A stretch of 64,000 nt of DNA, taken from NCBI RefSeq assembly GCF_003999995.1, contig NZ_RJAD01000001.1, positions 372,001-436,000 of the forward strand, given 5' to 3'. The notes beneath the pieces are model-generated. The model ran no database searches, was not told the DNA's origin, and was given only the letters and a program-made list of their open reading frames with translations. A program made the translations under genes and the position numbers. Of this stretch, positions 16,571 to 25,509 are shown in pieces. Position 1 is the stretch's first letter, and each line of letters starts with the position of its first letter. The DNA comes from Microbacterium sulfonylureivorans. GTDB taxonomy: Bacteria > Actinomycetota > Actinomycetes > Actinomycetales > Microbacteriaceae.

Positions 16571-17521
16571 ATGGAACGTCGACTCATCCGCCGCTCCGAG
16601 CTCGATGATCGAGGAATGACATCGAGTCGCATCGGCGGCGAGGTGAGGATGGGCACACTCGTGCGGGTCCGGCCCGGAATCTATGCCCCGGGCGATCGCT
16701 GGCACAATGCGAAGCCGGAGGAGCAGATCACCGATCGAGCGTGCGCTCTGGCGATGGTCTCCAAGGCGAGACCGGTGTTCTCCCACGAGACGGCCGCAGC
16801 GATTCATGGGCTCCCGCTGTTCCACGCGGACACGTCACGCGTCCATGTGATCGCCCCACCGGACCGCCCCGGCGCGGCTGCCGGCGTCGTACGACATCGC
16901 GGGAGCGTGTGTCCAGCCGACCTCGTCGAGATCGATGGGCTGCTGTGCACGAGTCTGCTGCGCACGTCCGCGGACGTCGCGCGAACCCTCTCGTTCGAGC
17001 AGGCCGTGACGGTGGCGGATGCTGCGCTGCGCAGGGTCGCCGTCCGCGGACCCGGGACATACGATCACGAGGCGGCCGACGGGTTCGCGGCTGCCGCGCG
17101 GGTCATCGCGACACGCTCGCCCCATGGGCAGACGCGGGCGCGCCGCGCGCTTGCGTTCGCCGACGGACGCGCGCAGCTGCCTGGTGAGAGCATCAGCCGG
17201 ATCCGTCTCCACGAGCTCGGCTTTCGCGACATCCGCCTCCAGGTGGGGGTCGACGGTCCGGCCGGCAGCCGGTACTTCGTCGACTTCGGACTCGAAGAGG
17301 TGCGCGCTTTCGGGGAGTTCGACGGGCGGATGAAGTATCTGGACGGGCGCCTGACGAATGGCCGGACAGCATCGGAGGTGGTCGAAGACGAGAAGAAGCG
17401 CGAGGACTGGATTCGGGGCACGACCCAGCGCCGCTATGTGCGCTGGGGATGGGCACACCTCGCGACATCGGCGGAGTTGGGTCGGCGTCTCGAGGCCTTC
17501 GGCATCCGGCCCGCCCGCTGA
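16571..17521 (+). CDS. AbiEi/DUF559-type protein (nuclease-like), locus A
   Basis: A 316-aa protein of the actinobacterial group annotated as type IV toxin-antitoxin AbiEi-antitoxin-domain protein. Residues 1-60 are a winged-helix-like AbiEi N-terminus (LIRRSELDDRGMTSSRI, VRPGIYAPGDRW). Residues about 200-300 resemble a Vsr/DUF559 PD-(D/E)xK fold, with an acidic series in YFVDFGLEEVRAFGEFDGRM. No adjacent AbiEii toxin gene exists, so it is not a standard two-gene module. It is bracketed by two 34-nt direct repeats (16389 and 17545). ATG at 16571 is chosen because the upstream in-frame extension has no family resemblance. Biological role unknown. Confidence 0.75.
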   Translation: MERRLIRRSELDDRGMTSSRIGGEVRMGTLVRVRPGIYAPGDRWHNAKPEEQITDRACALAMVSKARPVFSHETAAAIHGLPLFHADTSRVHVIAPPDRPGAAAGVVRHRGSVCPADLVEIDGLLCTSLLRTSADVARTLSFEQAVTVADAALRRVAVRGPGTYDHEAADGFAAAARVIATRSPHGQTRARRALAFADGRAQLPGESISRIRLHELGFRDIRLQVGVDGPAGSRYFVDFGLEEVRAFGEFDGRMKYLDGRLTNGRTASEVVEDEKKREDWIRGTTQRRYVRWGWAHLATSAELGRRLEAFGIRPAR

Positions 17522-17544
17522 ACGCCCTGGCTCGGGGCGTGGCG

Positions 17545-17578
17545 CGTCGGTTGGGGCGGACTCCGCGCGCCCCAGGTG
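17545..17578. repeat. Downstream flanking repeat of the AbiEi-type gene
   Basis: Second copy of the 34-nt unit at 16389, same orientation, six substitutions. The internal palindrome is kept except for one wobble position (TTGGGGCG / CGCCCCAG). It begins 24 nt after the stop codon. The remaining 134 bp up to the next gene show no further signal. Confidence 0.7.
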
Positions 17579-17712
17579 ACGGAACGCGCCCTATCCGCGG
17601 GCCGCGGCCGACAGCGCCCCCCGACCCGACTCGGCTCCGGCCTCGCGAAAGGACCCGGAGGTCGACGTGATCGCGACGGGACCAGCCGTCACGGGCTCGG
17701 TGCGGGGCGCGC

Positions 17713-19638
17713 TCAGCCGTCGATCACGGCGACGAGTTCGTCGAGGAAGCCGCCGAAGTCGGTCGCGCGGCGGACGATGCGCTGGACGCTGTCGCGCTCG
17801 GAGAAGACCTCGACGAACTGCTCGAACACCGTCTGGAACGCCTCGCGGTCGGTCTCGGAGAACGCGACGAGCGCGACGACCTGGACGCGGCCCTCGCCCC
17901 ACGGGATGGACGGGTCGGCGATGCCGATGGCGATCGAGGTGCGCGTGGCGGTCATCCCGAGGGCGTGCGGCACCGCGAGCGCATCGGTGAAGGCGGTCGA
18001 CGACAGGTGCTCGCGATCGATGGTGCGCGCCACGTAGTCGTCGTCGATCACGCCCTGCGCGATGAGCGCGTCGCCGAGAAGGCGGATGACGCCCTCCTCG
18101 CCGGCCGCGGCATCCAGTCCTCTCACGAAGGCCGACGGCGCGAAGTAGCGCTCCAGCTCCGTCCGCAGACGTGCGAGGCGACGGGTACGGCGGATGCGGC
18201 CCGCCGCGGCCTGCACGCGCTCGATGTCGCTGTCGGTGAGGAACGGCTGGATCCGCACGATGCGGTCGCCCGGCACGGCCGGTTCGATCGTGGTGAGGAC
18301 GAGGTCGGTGTCGATCGTCGACCAGTCGGGGTCGACGCGCGTCTCGACGCCGACCACCTCGATCGCCTGGCCGAGCGAGCGGTCCACGCTCGAACGCAGC
18401 AGCTCGTGCAGGTCGTAATAGCCCGGGCACACGATCGTCGCGGTCAGCAGCTGGTCGGCGCGGCGGCTCCGCTCGAGGCGGCCGCCGACGTGCATCGCGA
18501 TGTAGGCGATCTCATCGTCGGGCAGCGGGATGCCGAGCCGCTCCTGCAGCCGGCTGGCGATGAACACCGCGACCTCGAAGATCATCGGGTAGGTCGACTT
18601 GAGGGACCGGGTCAGCGGGTTGCGCGACCACGCCTGCTCGCGCGCCCGGTGCTGCAGGTTCTGCACGTGGAGCGCCAGGCGCAGGACGAAGTCCTCGTGG
18701 GCGATGTCGACGAGGAACTCGGCCGACGCCGTCTCGACCACGTCGCGCACGGCCGCCTCGACTTCGGGGTCGAGGCGCGAGCGGGCGTGGTCGGCGGGCG
18801 TCTCCGCCCCGGGGGCGACGACACGCGTGAGGACGAGCGTCGCCAGGTGATGCAGGTCGCCCGAGCCCAGCTCGACCCCGAGGTGGCGCTCGGCGAGGCG
18901 GCCGATGATCGCCGCGATCTCCTGCTGCGCCGGGCGGGGGTCGGCGTCGGCGCCCTCGAGCCCACGGTCCTGCGCGACCCGGTCGGCGGCGATCGCGATA
19001 TGCATCACGACATCGGCGATGCCGAACTCGTTGACGAAGTAGCCGAGCGCGCCGAGCTCCGCGACCAGGTCGGCCTTGAAGGGTCCGAACGCCGCCGCGC
19101 CGACCGAGTCCTCGCCGAGGGTGCGCCGGAGCGCCGCGATGTCGAATGACCCGGCATCCATCTCGTCGTGCGCGAGCCTGCTCAGCAGGCGGCGCTGCGC
19201 CATCTCCGTGCCGCGCAGGCGCGCCTGCGATGCCGACCGCTCGAGGGTGAGCTCGGTGCCGCCGAGGAGACCCCGCACCCGCGCGAGATCGGCGTCGAGC
19301 GTCGCCGGACTCACGTGCAGGCGATCGGCGAACTCGAACGTGTCGATGCCGTCGGGGGCGTCGAGCAGGGCCCGGACGAGTGTGTGCAGCCGGTCGCGAG
19401 GGGTTCCGGCATCCGTCCCCGCCGCGCGCAGCGCCGCCGCCGCGTCGGCGCCCGCCCGGTAGCCCTGCGGTCCCGATTCGATCGCGACCCCGGGGGCGAC
19501 GCGGGCGTTCACTGCCGTGACGTACGACCGCACGCTGCGCGGCGTCACCCCGAGAGCGTCGGCGAGGGTCGCAGCGGTGACCCAGTCCCCGTCGCGCGCG
19601 AGCAGGCCCAGGAGTCGGTCCTGTCGCGCTCTCGTCAC
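17713..19638 (-). CDS. mtlR: PRD-domain transcriptional activator of the mannitol PTS (MtlR/LicR type)
   Basis: A 641-aa multidomain regulator. N-terminal helix-turn-helix segments occupy about 1-130. PRD1 is near 190-290 and PRD2 near 305-410 (AYIAMHVGGRLERS). An EIIB-like domain follows with Cys in TIVCPGYYDLHE, and a C-terminal EIIA (mannitol/fructose type) with the phospho-His segment DALAVPHALGM. In MtlR/LicR proteins, phosphorylation of PRD, EIIB and EIIA sites by HPr and EIIs couples DNA binding to sugar supply. It is divergent from the PTS operon it presumably controls, with 175 bp between starts. GTG at 19638 is chosen as the start giving the complete N-terminal HTH. Confidence 0.88.
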   Translation of the reverse strand: MTRARQDRLLGLLARDGDWVTAATLADALGVTPRSVRSYVTAVNARVAPGVAIESGPQGYRAGADAAAALRAAGTDAGTPRDRLHTLVRALLDAPDGIDTFEFADRLHVSPATLDADLARVRGLLGGTELTLERSASQARLRGTEMAQRRLLSRLAHDEMDAGSFDIAALRRTLGEDSVGAAAFGPFKADLVAELGALGYFVNEFGIADVVMHIAIAADRVAQDRGLEGADADPRPAQQEIAAIIGRLAERHLGVELGSGDLHHLATLVLTRVVAPGAETPADHARSRLDPEVEAAVRDVVETASAEFLVDIAHEDFVLRLALHVQNLQHRAREQAWSRNPLTRSLKSTYPMIFEVAVFIASRLQERLGIPLPDDEIAYIAMHVGGRLERSRRADQLLTATIVCPGYYDLHELLRSSVDRSLGQAIEVVGVETRVDPDWSTIDTDLVLTTIEPAVPGDRIVRIQPFLTDSDIERVQAAAGRIRRTRRLARLRTELERYFAPSAFVRGLDAAAGEEGVIRLLGDALIAQGVIDDDYVARTIDREHLSSTAFTDALAVPHALGMTATRTSIAIGIADPSIPWGEGRVQVVALVAFSETDREAFQTVFEQFVEVFSERDSVQRIVRRATDFGGFLDELVAVIDG

Positions 19639-19764
19639 GGGGTCCTCGCGTGGGTGTCGGGTGGGCCGGGAAGCCGGGGTGCCCAGTCAACCACGCACGC
19701 CGCCACCGGGTGCGGGCGATCGCCACGGCGCGCGGGCTTTCCGCCCCTGCGGAAGAAGGACTGG

Positions 19765-19793
19765 TTGTCCGTTCCCAGCGTTTTCACAAGAAT
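19765..19793 (+). promoter_or_regulatory. Possible promoter of the mannitol PTS operon
   Basis: TTGTCC (19765-19770) and AAGAAT (19788-19793) are separated by 17 bp, upstream of the AGGAAGG ribosome binding site and ATG at 19814. The -10 is weak, as expected for an activator-dependent promoter. No clear inverted-repeat operator was found in the gap. Confidence 0.35.
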
Positions 19794-19813
19794 GGCCACA
19801 GGAAGGCGGGTCG

Positions 19814-20200
19814 ATGAGGATCCTTGTGGTCTGCGGAGCGGGTGCGTCGAGCACCTTCGTCGCCCAGCGCGTGCGCCATGCGGCCCATGACCAGGGACTC
19901 CCCTATTCCGCCTTCGCCGGCACCGAGCAGTCGCTTCCGATCGACCTCGATGCCGCGGACGTCGTCCTCGTCGGTCCGCACCTCGTTCACGCTCTCGAGC
20001 GCATCGAACGGGATGCCGCCGCCCGGGGCACGACGGTGGTGCTGCTGCCGCCCGACATCTTCGCGGACAAGGACGGCACACGGACGCTCGCACTCGTCCG
20101 CGACGCGGTCGGGGCCTCCGGGGGGCCGGCTCCGACCGCGGGCGGCACCCCGCCCGCATCCCGCCTCGACACCAACCCCACCGACGACACCACCGACTGA
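19814..20200 (+). CDS. Orphan PTS EIIB-like protein
   Basis: A 128-aa protein with the lactose/cellobiose-type EIIB fold: phospho-acceptor Cys8 in ILVVCGAGASSTF, followed by alternating strands and helices (ADVVLVGPHLVHALERI, TTVVLLPPDIFADKD). Such domains pass phosphate from an EIIA to a sugar bound by an EIIC, yet no matching EIIC or EIIA of that class is nearby; MtlA carries its own EIIB. The last 25 residues are a Pro/Thr-rich tail. As first gene of the PTS operon it may be a regulatory phosphocarrier, for example acting on the PRD protein encoded next to it. That is inference. Confidence 0.8.
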   Translation: MRILVVCGAGASSTFVAQRVRHAAHDQGLPYSAFAGTEQSLPIDLDAADVVLVGPHLVHALERIERDAAARGTTVVLLPPDIFADKDGTRTLALVRDAVGASGGPAPTAGGTPPASRLDTNPTDDTTD

Positions 20201-20216
20201 CGACAGAGAGGTCACC

Positions 20217-20492
20217 ATGCCATCCATCTCACGGACCGTCCGGATCGGCTCCGCCCACGGCCTGCACGCCCGCCCCGCGAAGATGTTCGCCCAGGCGGCG
20301 AAGGAGGCCGGCATCCCGATCACGGTCGCCAAGGACTCGGGCGCGCCGGTGAACGCGGCGAGCATCCTCGGGGTGATCGCCCTGGGCGTCGAACAGGGCG
20401 ACTACGTCACGCTGACCGCCGACGGCGACGGCGCAGAAGCCGCGCTCGACACGCTCGCCGAGCTGCTCACGACCGATCACGACGCGGCGTAG
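20217..20492 (+). CDS. ptsH: Phosphocarrier protein HPr
   Basis: A 91-aa HPr of the phosphoenolpyruvate:sugar phosphotransferase system, receiving phosphate from Enzyme I on His17 in GLHARPAKMFAQAA. The regulatory-Ser region is VNAASILGVIALGVEQGD, with Ser49 where Gram-positive HPr carries the HPr-kinase site. ATG at 20217 follows AGAGAGGT. The stop at 20492 is 3 nt before ptsI, so the two are tightly coupled. It supplies phosphate to the mannitol EII encoded downstream and probably to other PTS permeases of the cell. Confidence 0.95.
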   Translation: MPSISRTVRIGSAHGLHARPAKMFAQAAKEAGIPITVAKDSGAPVNAASILGVIALGVEQGDYVTLTADGDGAEAALDTLAELLTTDHDAA

Positions 20493-20495
20493 ACC

Positions 20496-22169
20496 ATGGC
20501 CGAACTTCGTGGAGTGGGAATCGGGCTCGGCGTCGCCCGGGGGCCGGTCGCCCGCATGGCAGAGCCGCTGCCGCCGCCCAGCGATGCGCCGAGCACGCTG
20601 AGCGCCGACGAGGAGTCGGCGCGGGTGAAGGATGCCGTGGCCGCCGTCGCGCGCGAGCTCGAGCAGCGCGGCGCCCAGGCGGGGGGCGCGGCCCAGGACG
20701 TGCTCGAGGCCCAGGCCATGATGGCCGAGGATCCGAGCCTGGCCGACGAGGTCGCGACGCGCCTGGCGCAGGGGAAGACCGGCGAGTTCGCCGTGTTCGA
20801 CGCCTTCGCGTCGTTCCGCGACCAGCTCACCGCGCTCGGCGGCTACCTCGGCGAGCGCGCAGCCGACCTCGACGACGTCGCCCAGCGGGTCATCGCCCGG
20901 CTGCGCGGCGAACCGGCTCCGGGCGTGCCCGACCCCGGGCATCCGTTCGTCCTGGTGGCGAAGGATCTGGCCCCGGCCGACACTGCCCTCCTCGACCTCG
21001 ACAAGGTGCTCGCCCTCATCACGACCGAGGGCGGCCCGACCTCGCACACGGCGATCCTCGCCCGCGAGAAGTCGATCGTCGCGATCGTCGGCGCAGCCGA
21101 CGCCGCGTCGCTGCGCGAGGGCGAGACGGTGATCGTGGATGCCGCGGCCGGCGTCGTCACGACCGAGCCCACGCCCGACGAGCTCGAGCGGGCGCAGCAC
21201 CGGGCCGAGGACCGCGCATCCGCCTCGTCCGCCCCGATCACCGACGGCGCGCTCGCCGACGGAACGCCGGTGCCCCTCCTCGCGAACCTCGGCAAGCCCG
21301 AGGCTGCGGCCGACGCGGTGGCCCTCGGGGCGGAGGGCGTGGGGCTGTTCCGCACCGAGTTCCTGTTCCTGAGCTCCGCCCAGGCGCCCACGGTCGAGCA
21401 GCAGCGCGAGTCGTACACGCAGCTCCTGTCGGCCTTCCCCGGCAAGAAGGTCGTCGTGCGCGTCCTCGACGCGGGAGCCGACAAGCCGCTCGCGTTCCTC
21501 AACGACGCACACGAGGAGAATCCGGCGCTCGGCCTCCGGGGAATCCGCGCGCTCCGCGCGAGCGAGGACATCCTGCGCGAGCAGCTCACCGCCCTCGCCG
21601 AAGCGGATGCCGCGACCCGCCGGATGCCCGGGGGCGCCGCGGACCTGTGGGTCATGGCCCCGATGGTCGCCACCGTCGAGGAGGCCGTGTACTTCACCGA
21701 CCTCGCCCGCGACTACGGCATAAAGACCGCCGGCGTCATGGTCGAGGTCCCGTCGTCGGCGCTGCTCGCCGATCGGATCCTCTCGTACACCGACTTCGCG
21801 TCGATCGGCACGAACGACCTCACCCAGTACACGATGGCCGCCGATCGCCTGCTCGGCTCGGTGGCGTCGCTGCAGGATCCGTGGCATCCGGCCGTGCTCC
21901 GCCTCATCCGCGAGGTGGGCGACGCCGGCCGCATCAACCGCAAGCCGGTCGGCATCTGCGGCGAAGCGGCGGCAGATCCGCTCCTCGCGGTCGTGCTCGT
22001 CGGACTCGGCGCGACGAGCCTGTCGATGGCCCCGACGGCTCTCGCCGACGTGCGCGCGACCCTGCTCCAGCACACCCTCGACGATGCGCGCGTCATCGCC
22101 GAGGCCGCCCTCGCCGCGAACGACGCGGCATCCGCACGAACCGCGGCGCAGGCCGCGGCGACCCGATAG
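20496..22169 (+). CDS. ptsI: PTS Enzyme I (phosphoenolpyruvate-protein phosphotransferase)
   Basis: A 557-aa Enzyme I, which autophosphorylates with PEP and donates to HPr. The phospho-His lies near residue 183 in TEGGPTSHTAILARE. The PEP-binding TIM barrel has GLFRTEFLFLS and the conserved Cys segment KPVGICGEAAADPLL. It is somewhat shorter than the usual 570-575 aa. It is followed after 40 nt by mtlA. Having general PTS proteins inside a sugar-specific operon suggests mannitol is a main PTS substrate, or that this operon feeds the whole system. Confidence 0.95.
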   Translation: MAELRGVGIGLGVARGPVARMAEPLPPPSDAPSTLSADEESARVKDAVAAVARELEQRGAQAGGAAQDVLEAQAMMAEDPSLADEVATRLAQGKTGEFAVFDAFASFRDQLTALGGYLGERAADLDDVAQRVIARLRGEPAPGVPDPGHPFVLVAKDLAPADTALLDLDKVLALITTEGGPTSHTAILAREKSIVAIVGAADAASLREGETVIVDAAAGVVTTEPTPDELERAQHRAEDRASASSAPITDGALADGTPVPLLANLGKPEAAADAVALGAEGVGLFRTEFLFLSSAQAPTVEQQRESYTQLLSAFPGKKVVVRVLDAGADKPLAFLNDAHEENPALGLRGIRALRASEDILREQLTALAEADAATRRMPGGAADLWVMAPMVATVEEAVYFTDLARDYGIKTAGVMVEVPSSALLADRILSYTDFASIGTNDLTQYTMAADRLLGSVASLQDPWHPAVLRLIREVGDAGRINRKPVGICGEAAADPLLAVVLVGLGATSLSMAPTALADVRATLLQHTLDDARVIAEAALAANDAASARTAAQAAATR

Positions 22170-22209
22170 GCCGCGCGAGCGGCTGAGAACCGAAACAAGG
22201 GAGACAGCA

Positions 22210-23772
22210 ATGACAACGGCGTCAGCCCCCGCCACGAGCGGTGGAAGCAAGGTACGGGTCGGAGTCCAGCGCTTCGGAACGTACCTCTCCGGCATGATCA
22301 TGCCGAACATCCCCGCGCTCATCGCGTGGGGAATCTTCACGGCCTTCTTCATCGAGGTCGGGTGGACGCCGAACGCCGATCTCGCCACGATCGTCGGCCC
22401 GTTCATCCACTACCTGCTGCCGATCATCATCGCCTACACGGGCGGCAACATCGTCTACGGCATCCGCGGCGGCGTCGTGGCGTCGATCGGCGTCATGGGC
22501 GCGATCGCAGGCTCGGACTTCCTGATCGCGCAGTTCAACGCGACGCTGGCGGAGGGCGAGGCTCCCCTCGGCCAGGTGCACATGTTCATCGGCGCGATGG
22601 TCATGGCGCCGCTGAGCGCGTACACGATGAAGTGGCTCGACAGCCTCTGGGAGGGGAAGATCAAGGCGGGCTTCGAGATGCTCGTCAACATGTTCTCTGC
22701 CGGCATCTGGGGCTTCGTGATGGCCATCGTCGGGTTCTACCCGGTCGCGTGGCTCGTCAACGGGCTCATGCAGATCCTGAGCAACGCCGTCAACTGGCTC
22801 GTCGAGATGAACCTGCTCCCGCTCACGAGCATCATCATCGAGCCGGCCAAGGTGCTCTTCCTCAACAACGCCATCAACCACGGCGTGCTGACGCCTCTGG
22901 GCATCCAGCAGGCCACCGAAGAGGGCTCGTCGATCCTGTTCCTCCTCGAGGCCAACCCCGGCCCCGGTGTGGGGCTGCTGCTCGCGTTCACGTTCTTCGG
23001 CATCGGGGCGGCACGCGCGTCGGCCCCCGGCGCCGCCGTGATCCAGTTCTTCGGCGGCATCCACGAGGTGTACTTCCCGTACGCGCTCATGAAGCCGATG
23101 GTGATCCTCGCACTGATCGCGGGCGGAGCGACCGGCGTGACCACCAACATGCTCCTGGGCGGCGCGCTTCGCGCTCCAGCCGCGCCGGGCAGCATCATCG
23201 CGGTGCTCGCGCAGACGGCCAACGGTGCGTACTTCGCGGTGATCCTGTCCGTCGTGCTCTCGGCCGCGGTGACCATGGCCATAGCCGCGATCATCCTCCG
23301 GGCCTCGCGCAAGCGCGACCTCGAGGCGATGGCGGCGACCGACGACGCGTTCGGCGCGGCGATCACGCAGACCGAGGCGGCGAAGGGCAAGTCGTCCGAC
23401 GCGCTCGGCGGCCTGCGCGGCGGCGCGGCGACCGCGGCCGGCGGGGGCATCGATCCGGCCGTCATGACTGAGCGCGCGATCAAGAACATCGTGTTCGCCT
23501 GCGACGCCGGAATGGGCTCGTCCGCCATGGGCGCCAGCGTCCTGCGCAACAAGTTCAAGAAGGCCGGCATCGAGGACGTCACGGTCGTGAACAAGGCGAT
23601 CGCCGCCCTCGACGGCAGCGCCGACCTGGTGATCACGCAGAACCAGCTCACCGATCGGGCGCGGCATGTGGCGCCGGGCGCGGTCCACGTCTCGGTGGAC
23701 AACTTCATGAATTCGCCACGGTACGACGAGGTCGTAGAACTCGTCCGTGACCAGCACCAGGATGGTGTGTAG
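22210..23772 (+). CDS. mtlA: Mannitol-specific PTS permease EIICB
   Basis: A 520-aa membrane permease that imports mannitol and phosphorylates it to mannitol 1-phosphate. The EIIC domain (about 15-370) begins VGVQRFGTYLSGMIMPNIPA and includes the conserved NNAINHGVLTPLG segment. The EIIB domain (about 415-520) carries phospho-acceptor Cys431 in VFACDAGMGSSAMGA. The EIIA domain that E. coli MtlA carries in the same chain is encoded separately by mtlF. ATG at 22210 follows AAGGGAGACAGCA. A strong hairpin separates it from mtlF. Confidence 0.95.
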   Translation: MTTASAPATSGGSKVRVGVQRFGTYLSGMIMPNIPALIAWGIFTAFFIEVGWTPNADLATIVGPFIHYLLPIIIAYTGGNIVYGIRGGVVASIGVMGAIAGSDFLIAQFNATLAEGEAPLGQVHMFIGAMVMAPLSAYTMKWLDSLWEGKIKAGFEMLVNMFSAGIWGFVMAIVGFYPVAWLVNGLMQILSNAVNWLVEMNLLPLTSIIIEPAKVLFLNNAINHGVLTPLGIQQATEEGSSILFLLEANPGPGVGLLLAFTFFGIGAARASAPGAAVIQFFGGIHEVYFPYALMKPMVILALIAGGATGVTTNMLLGGALRAPAAPGSIIAVLAQTANGAYFAVILSVVLSAAVTMAIAAIILRASRKRDLEAMAATDDAFGAAITQTEAAKGKSSDALGGLRGGAATAAGGGIDPAVMTERAIKNIVFACDAGMGSSAMGASVLRNKFKKAGIEDVTVVNKAIAALDGSADLVITQNQLTDRARHVAPGAVHVSVDNFMNSPRYDEVVELVRDQHQDGV

Positions 23773-23787
23773 GCGCTGAGACGGCTG

Positions 23788-23819
23788 TGGGGTCGGGCGG
23801 CGCGAGGCCCCCGACCCCA
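23788..23819 (+). other. Intercistronic hairpin between mtlA and mtlF
   Basis: TGGGGTCGGG (23788-23797) pairs perfectly over 10 bp with CCCGACCCCA (23810-23819). There is no T-run, so it looks like a processing or mRNA-stabilising element, or a partial terminator setting the MtlA:MtlF/MtlD ratio, not a full stop. A half copy of the GGCATCCG core follows near 23835. Confidence 0.6.
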
Positions 23820-23868
23820 TGGCCTTCGGCCGCGGCATCCGTATCCGGCAACCGAAAGGGCAATCGAA

Positions 23869-24306
23869 ATGGCACGTGAGGTACTGAGCATCGGCCAGGT
23901 GCGGATCCACAGCGGGAGCGCGACGCGCGAGGAGGCGATGAAGGAGGCGGCCGACATCCTCGAGTCCGCCGGCGCGGTCACGAGCGCCTACTTCGACGCG
24001 ATGCAGCAGCGCGAGCAGACGGTCTCGACGTATATGGGCAACGAGCTCGCGATCCCGCACGGGACCAACGAGACCAAGCACACGATCCTCGACTCGGCCC
24101 TCTCGGTCGTCCGGTACGACGGCGGTGTCGACTGGGACGGCGAGCCCGTGACCTTCGTCGTGGGCATCGCCGGCAAGGGCGACGAGCACCTCGAGATCCT
24201 CTCCCAGATCGCGATCCTGTTCTCCGACGACGACGAGGTGCAGAAGCTGAAGGACGCCCAGTCGCCCGAAGAGCTCTTCGCGCTGGTCTCCGCCGCGGGC
24301 GTGTGA
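23869..24306 (+). CDS. mtlF: Mannitol-specific PTS EIIA
   Basis: A 145-aa EIIA that carries phosphate from HPr to the EIIB domain of MtlA. The phospho-acceptor is His64 in [13 protein letters not shown], and the fold continues with [22 protein letters not shown], as in the mannitol/fructose EIIA family. ATG at 23869 is preceded by GAAAGGGCAATCGAA. Its stop overlaps the mtlD start (TGATG), so the last two genes are coupled. Confidence 0.94.
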   Translation: MAREVLSIGQVRIHSGSATREEAMKEAADILESAGAVTSAYFDAMQQREQTVSTYMGNELAIPHGTNETKHTILDSALSVVRYDGGVDWDGEPVTFVVGIAGKGDEHLEILSQIAILFSDDDEVQKLKDAQSPEELFALVSAAGV

Positions 24307-25460
24307 TGAAGGCGGTCCACTTCGGCGCCGGCAACATCGGGCGCGGGTTCGTCGGCCTGCTGCTGCACCAGGGCGGCTACGAACTGGTCTTCTCGGATGT
24401 CGCGGCCCCGCTCGTCGACGCGATCAACGGGGTCTCCTCGTACACCGTGCACGAGGTCGGCGAAGGCGGGCGCGACACCGTCGTCACCGGCTTCCGCGCG
24501 ATCAACAGCGCGGAGCACCCCGACGAGGTCGTCGACGAGATCGCCGTCGCCAACGTCGTCACAACAGCCGTCGGACCCACGATCCTCAAGTTCGTCGCCC
24601 CGCACATCGTCGCCGGCCTCGCCCTTCGCGACCCGTCCTCCCCGCCGCTGCAGATCATGGCCTGCGAGAACGCGATCAACGCCACCGATCTCCTTCGCGA
24701 CGAGATCCTCGCCCTCGCGGCCGACGCATGGGACGGGCTCGCCTCCCGTGCGGTGTTCGCCAACACCGCCGTCGACCGCATCGTCCCCGCTCAGCCCGAG
24801 GGCTCGGGCGTCGACGTGACGGTCGAGCCCTTCTACGAGTGGGCCATCGAGCGGCCTCCGTTCGGAGACGACCCGCCCCGCATCCCGGGAGCGCACTTCG
24901 TCGACGACCTCGGTCCCTATATCGAGCGGAAGCTCTTCACGGTCAACACGGGTCATGCGACGACGGCGTACTTCGGCGCCCAGGCGGGCATCGACACGAT
25001 CGCGGCCGCGCTCGCCGACGACGACATCGCGGCGCACGTCGCGGCGGCGCTGGCCGAGACCTCTGCGCTCCTCGCGGCGAAGCACGGACTCGACCCCGCC
25101 GATCTCGCGGACTACCGCGCCACGATCCTCGGCAGGTTCCGCAACGCGGCCCTCCCCGATACCGTGTGGCGCGTCGGGCGCCAGCCGCTGCGCAAGCTCT
25201 CCCGGCACGAGCGCTTCGTCGGGCCGGCAGCGGAGGCTGCGGAGCGCGGCCTGTCCGTCGACGCCCTCGTCGCCGCGATGGGCGCGCTGCTCGCCTTCGA
25301 CGACCAGGAGGACCCGCAGTCGGTCGACCTGCAGCGGATGCTGCGCGAGCAGGATGCCGCGACCTTCACCGCGACCGCGACCGGCCTCGAGCCGGGGCAT
25401 CCGCTCTTCGCGAAGGTCGTGGCCGTCGTCGAGGACCGGCAGGCGGAGATCGGCGTCTGA
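24306..25460 (+). CDS. mtlD: Mannitol-1-phosphate 5-dehydrogenase
   Basis: A 384-aa NAD-dependent enzyme that oxidises mannitol 1-phosphate to fructose 6-phosphate, the last step of the pathway encoded here. The N-terminal nucleotide-binding motif is [14 protein letters not shown] (residues 4-17). Conserved polyol-dehydrogenase segments are [20 protein letters not shown] and [16 protein letters not shown], with the catalytic Lys region near residue 205. ATG at 24306 shares its first base with the mtlF stop; a GTG one codon upstream is possible. There is no clear terminator after it. Confidence 0.95.
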   Translation: MKAVHFGAGNIGRGFVGLLLHQGGYELVFSDVAAPLVDAINGVSSYTVHEVGEGGRDTVVTGFRAINSAEHPDEVVDEIAVANVVTTAVGPTILKFVAPHIVAGLALRDPSSPPLQIMACENAINATDLLRDEILALAADAWDGLASRAVFANTAVDRIVPAQPEGSGVDVTVEPFYEWAIERPPFGDDPPRIPGAHFVDDLGPYIERKLFTVNTGHATTAYFGAQAGIDTIAAALADDDIAAHVAAALAETSALLAAKHGLDPADLADYRATILGRFRNAALPDTVWRVGRQPLRKLSRHERFVGPAAEAAERGLSVDALVAAMGALLAFDDQEDPQSVDLQRMLREQDAATFTATATGLEPGHPLFAKVVAVVEDRQAEIGV

Positions 25461-25497
25461 CCCCTCGGGCGGATCCGGAGACCGCAGCAGCCGCGGC

Positions 25498-25503
25498 TAC
25501 GCT
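25498..25503 (+). promoter_or_regulatory. Leaderless -10 (TACGCT) of the hydrolase gene
   Basis: TACGCT with 6 nt to the GTG at 25510. Confidence 0.5.
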
Positions 25504-25509
25504 CGTGGG

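Noticed and set aside
16571..17521. Classical AbiE toxin-antitoxin pair
   Set aside because: No AbiEii nucleotidyltransferase toxin gene is next to any of the three AbiEi-like genes, and each has an added nuclease-like domain.
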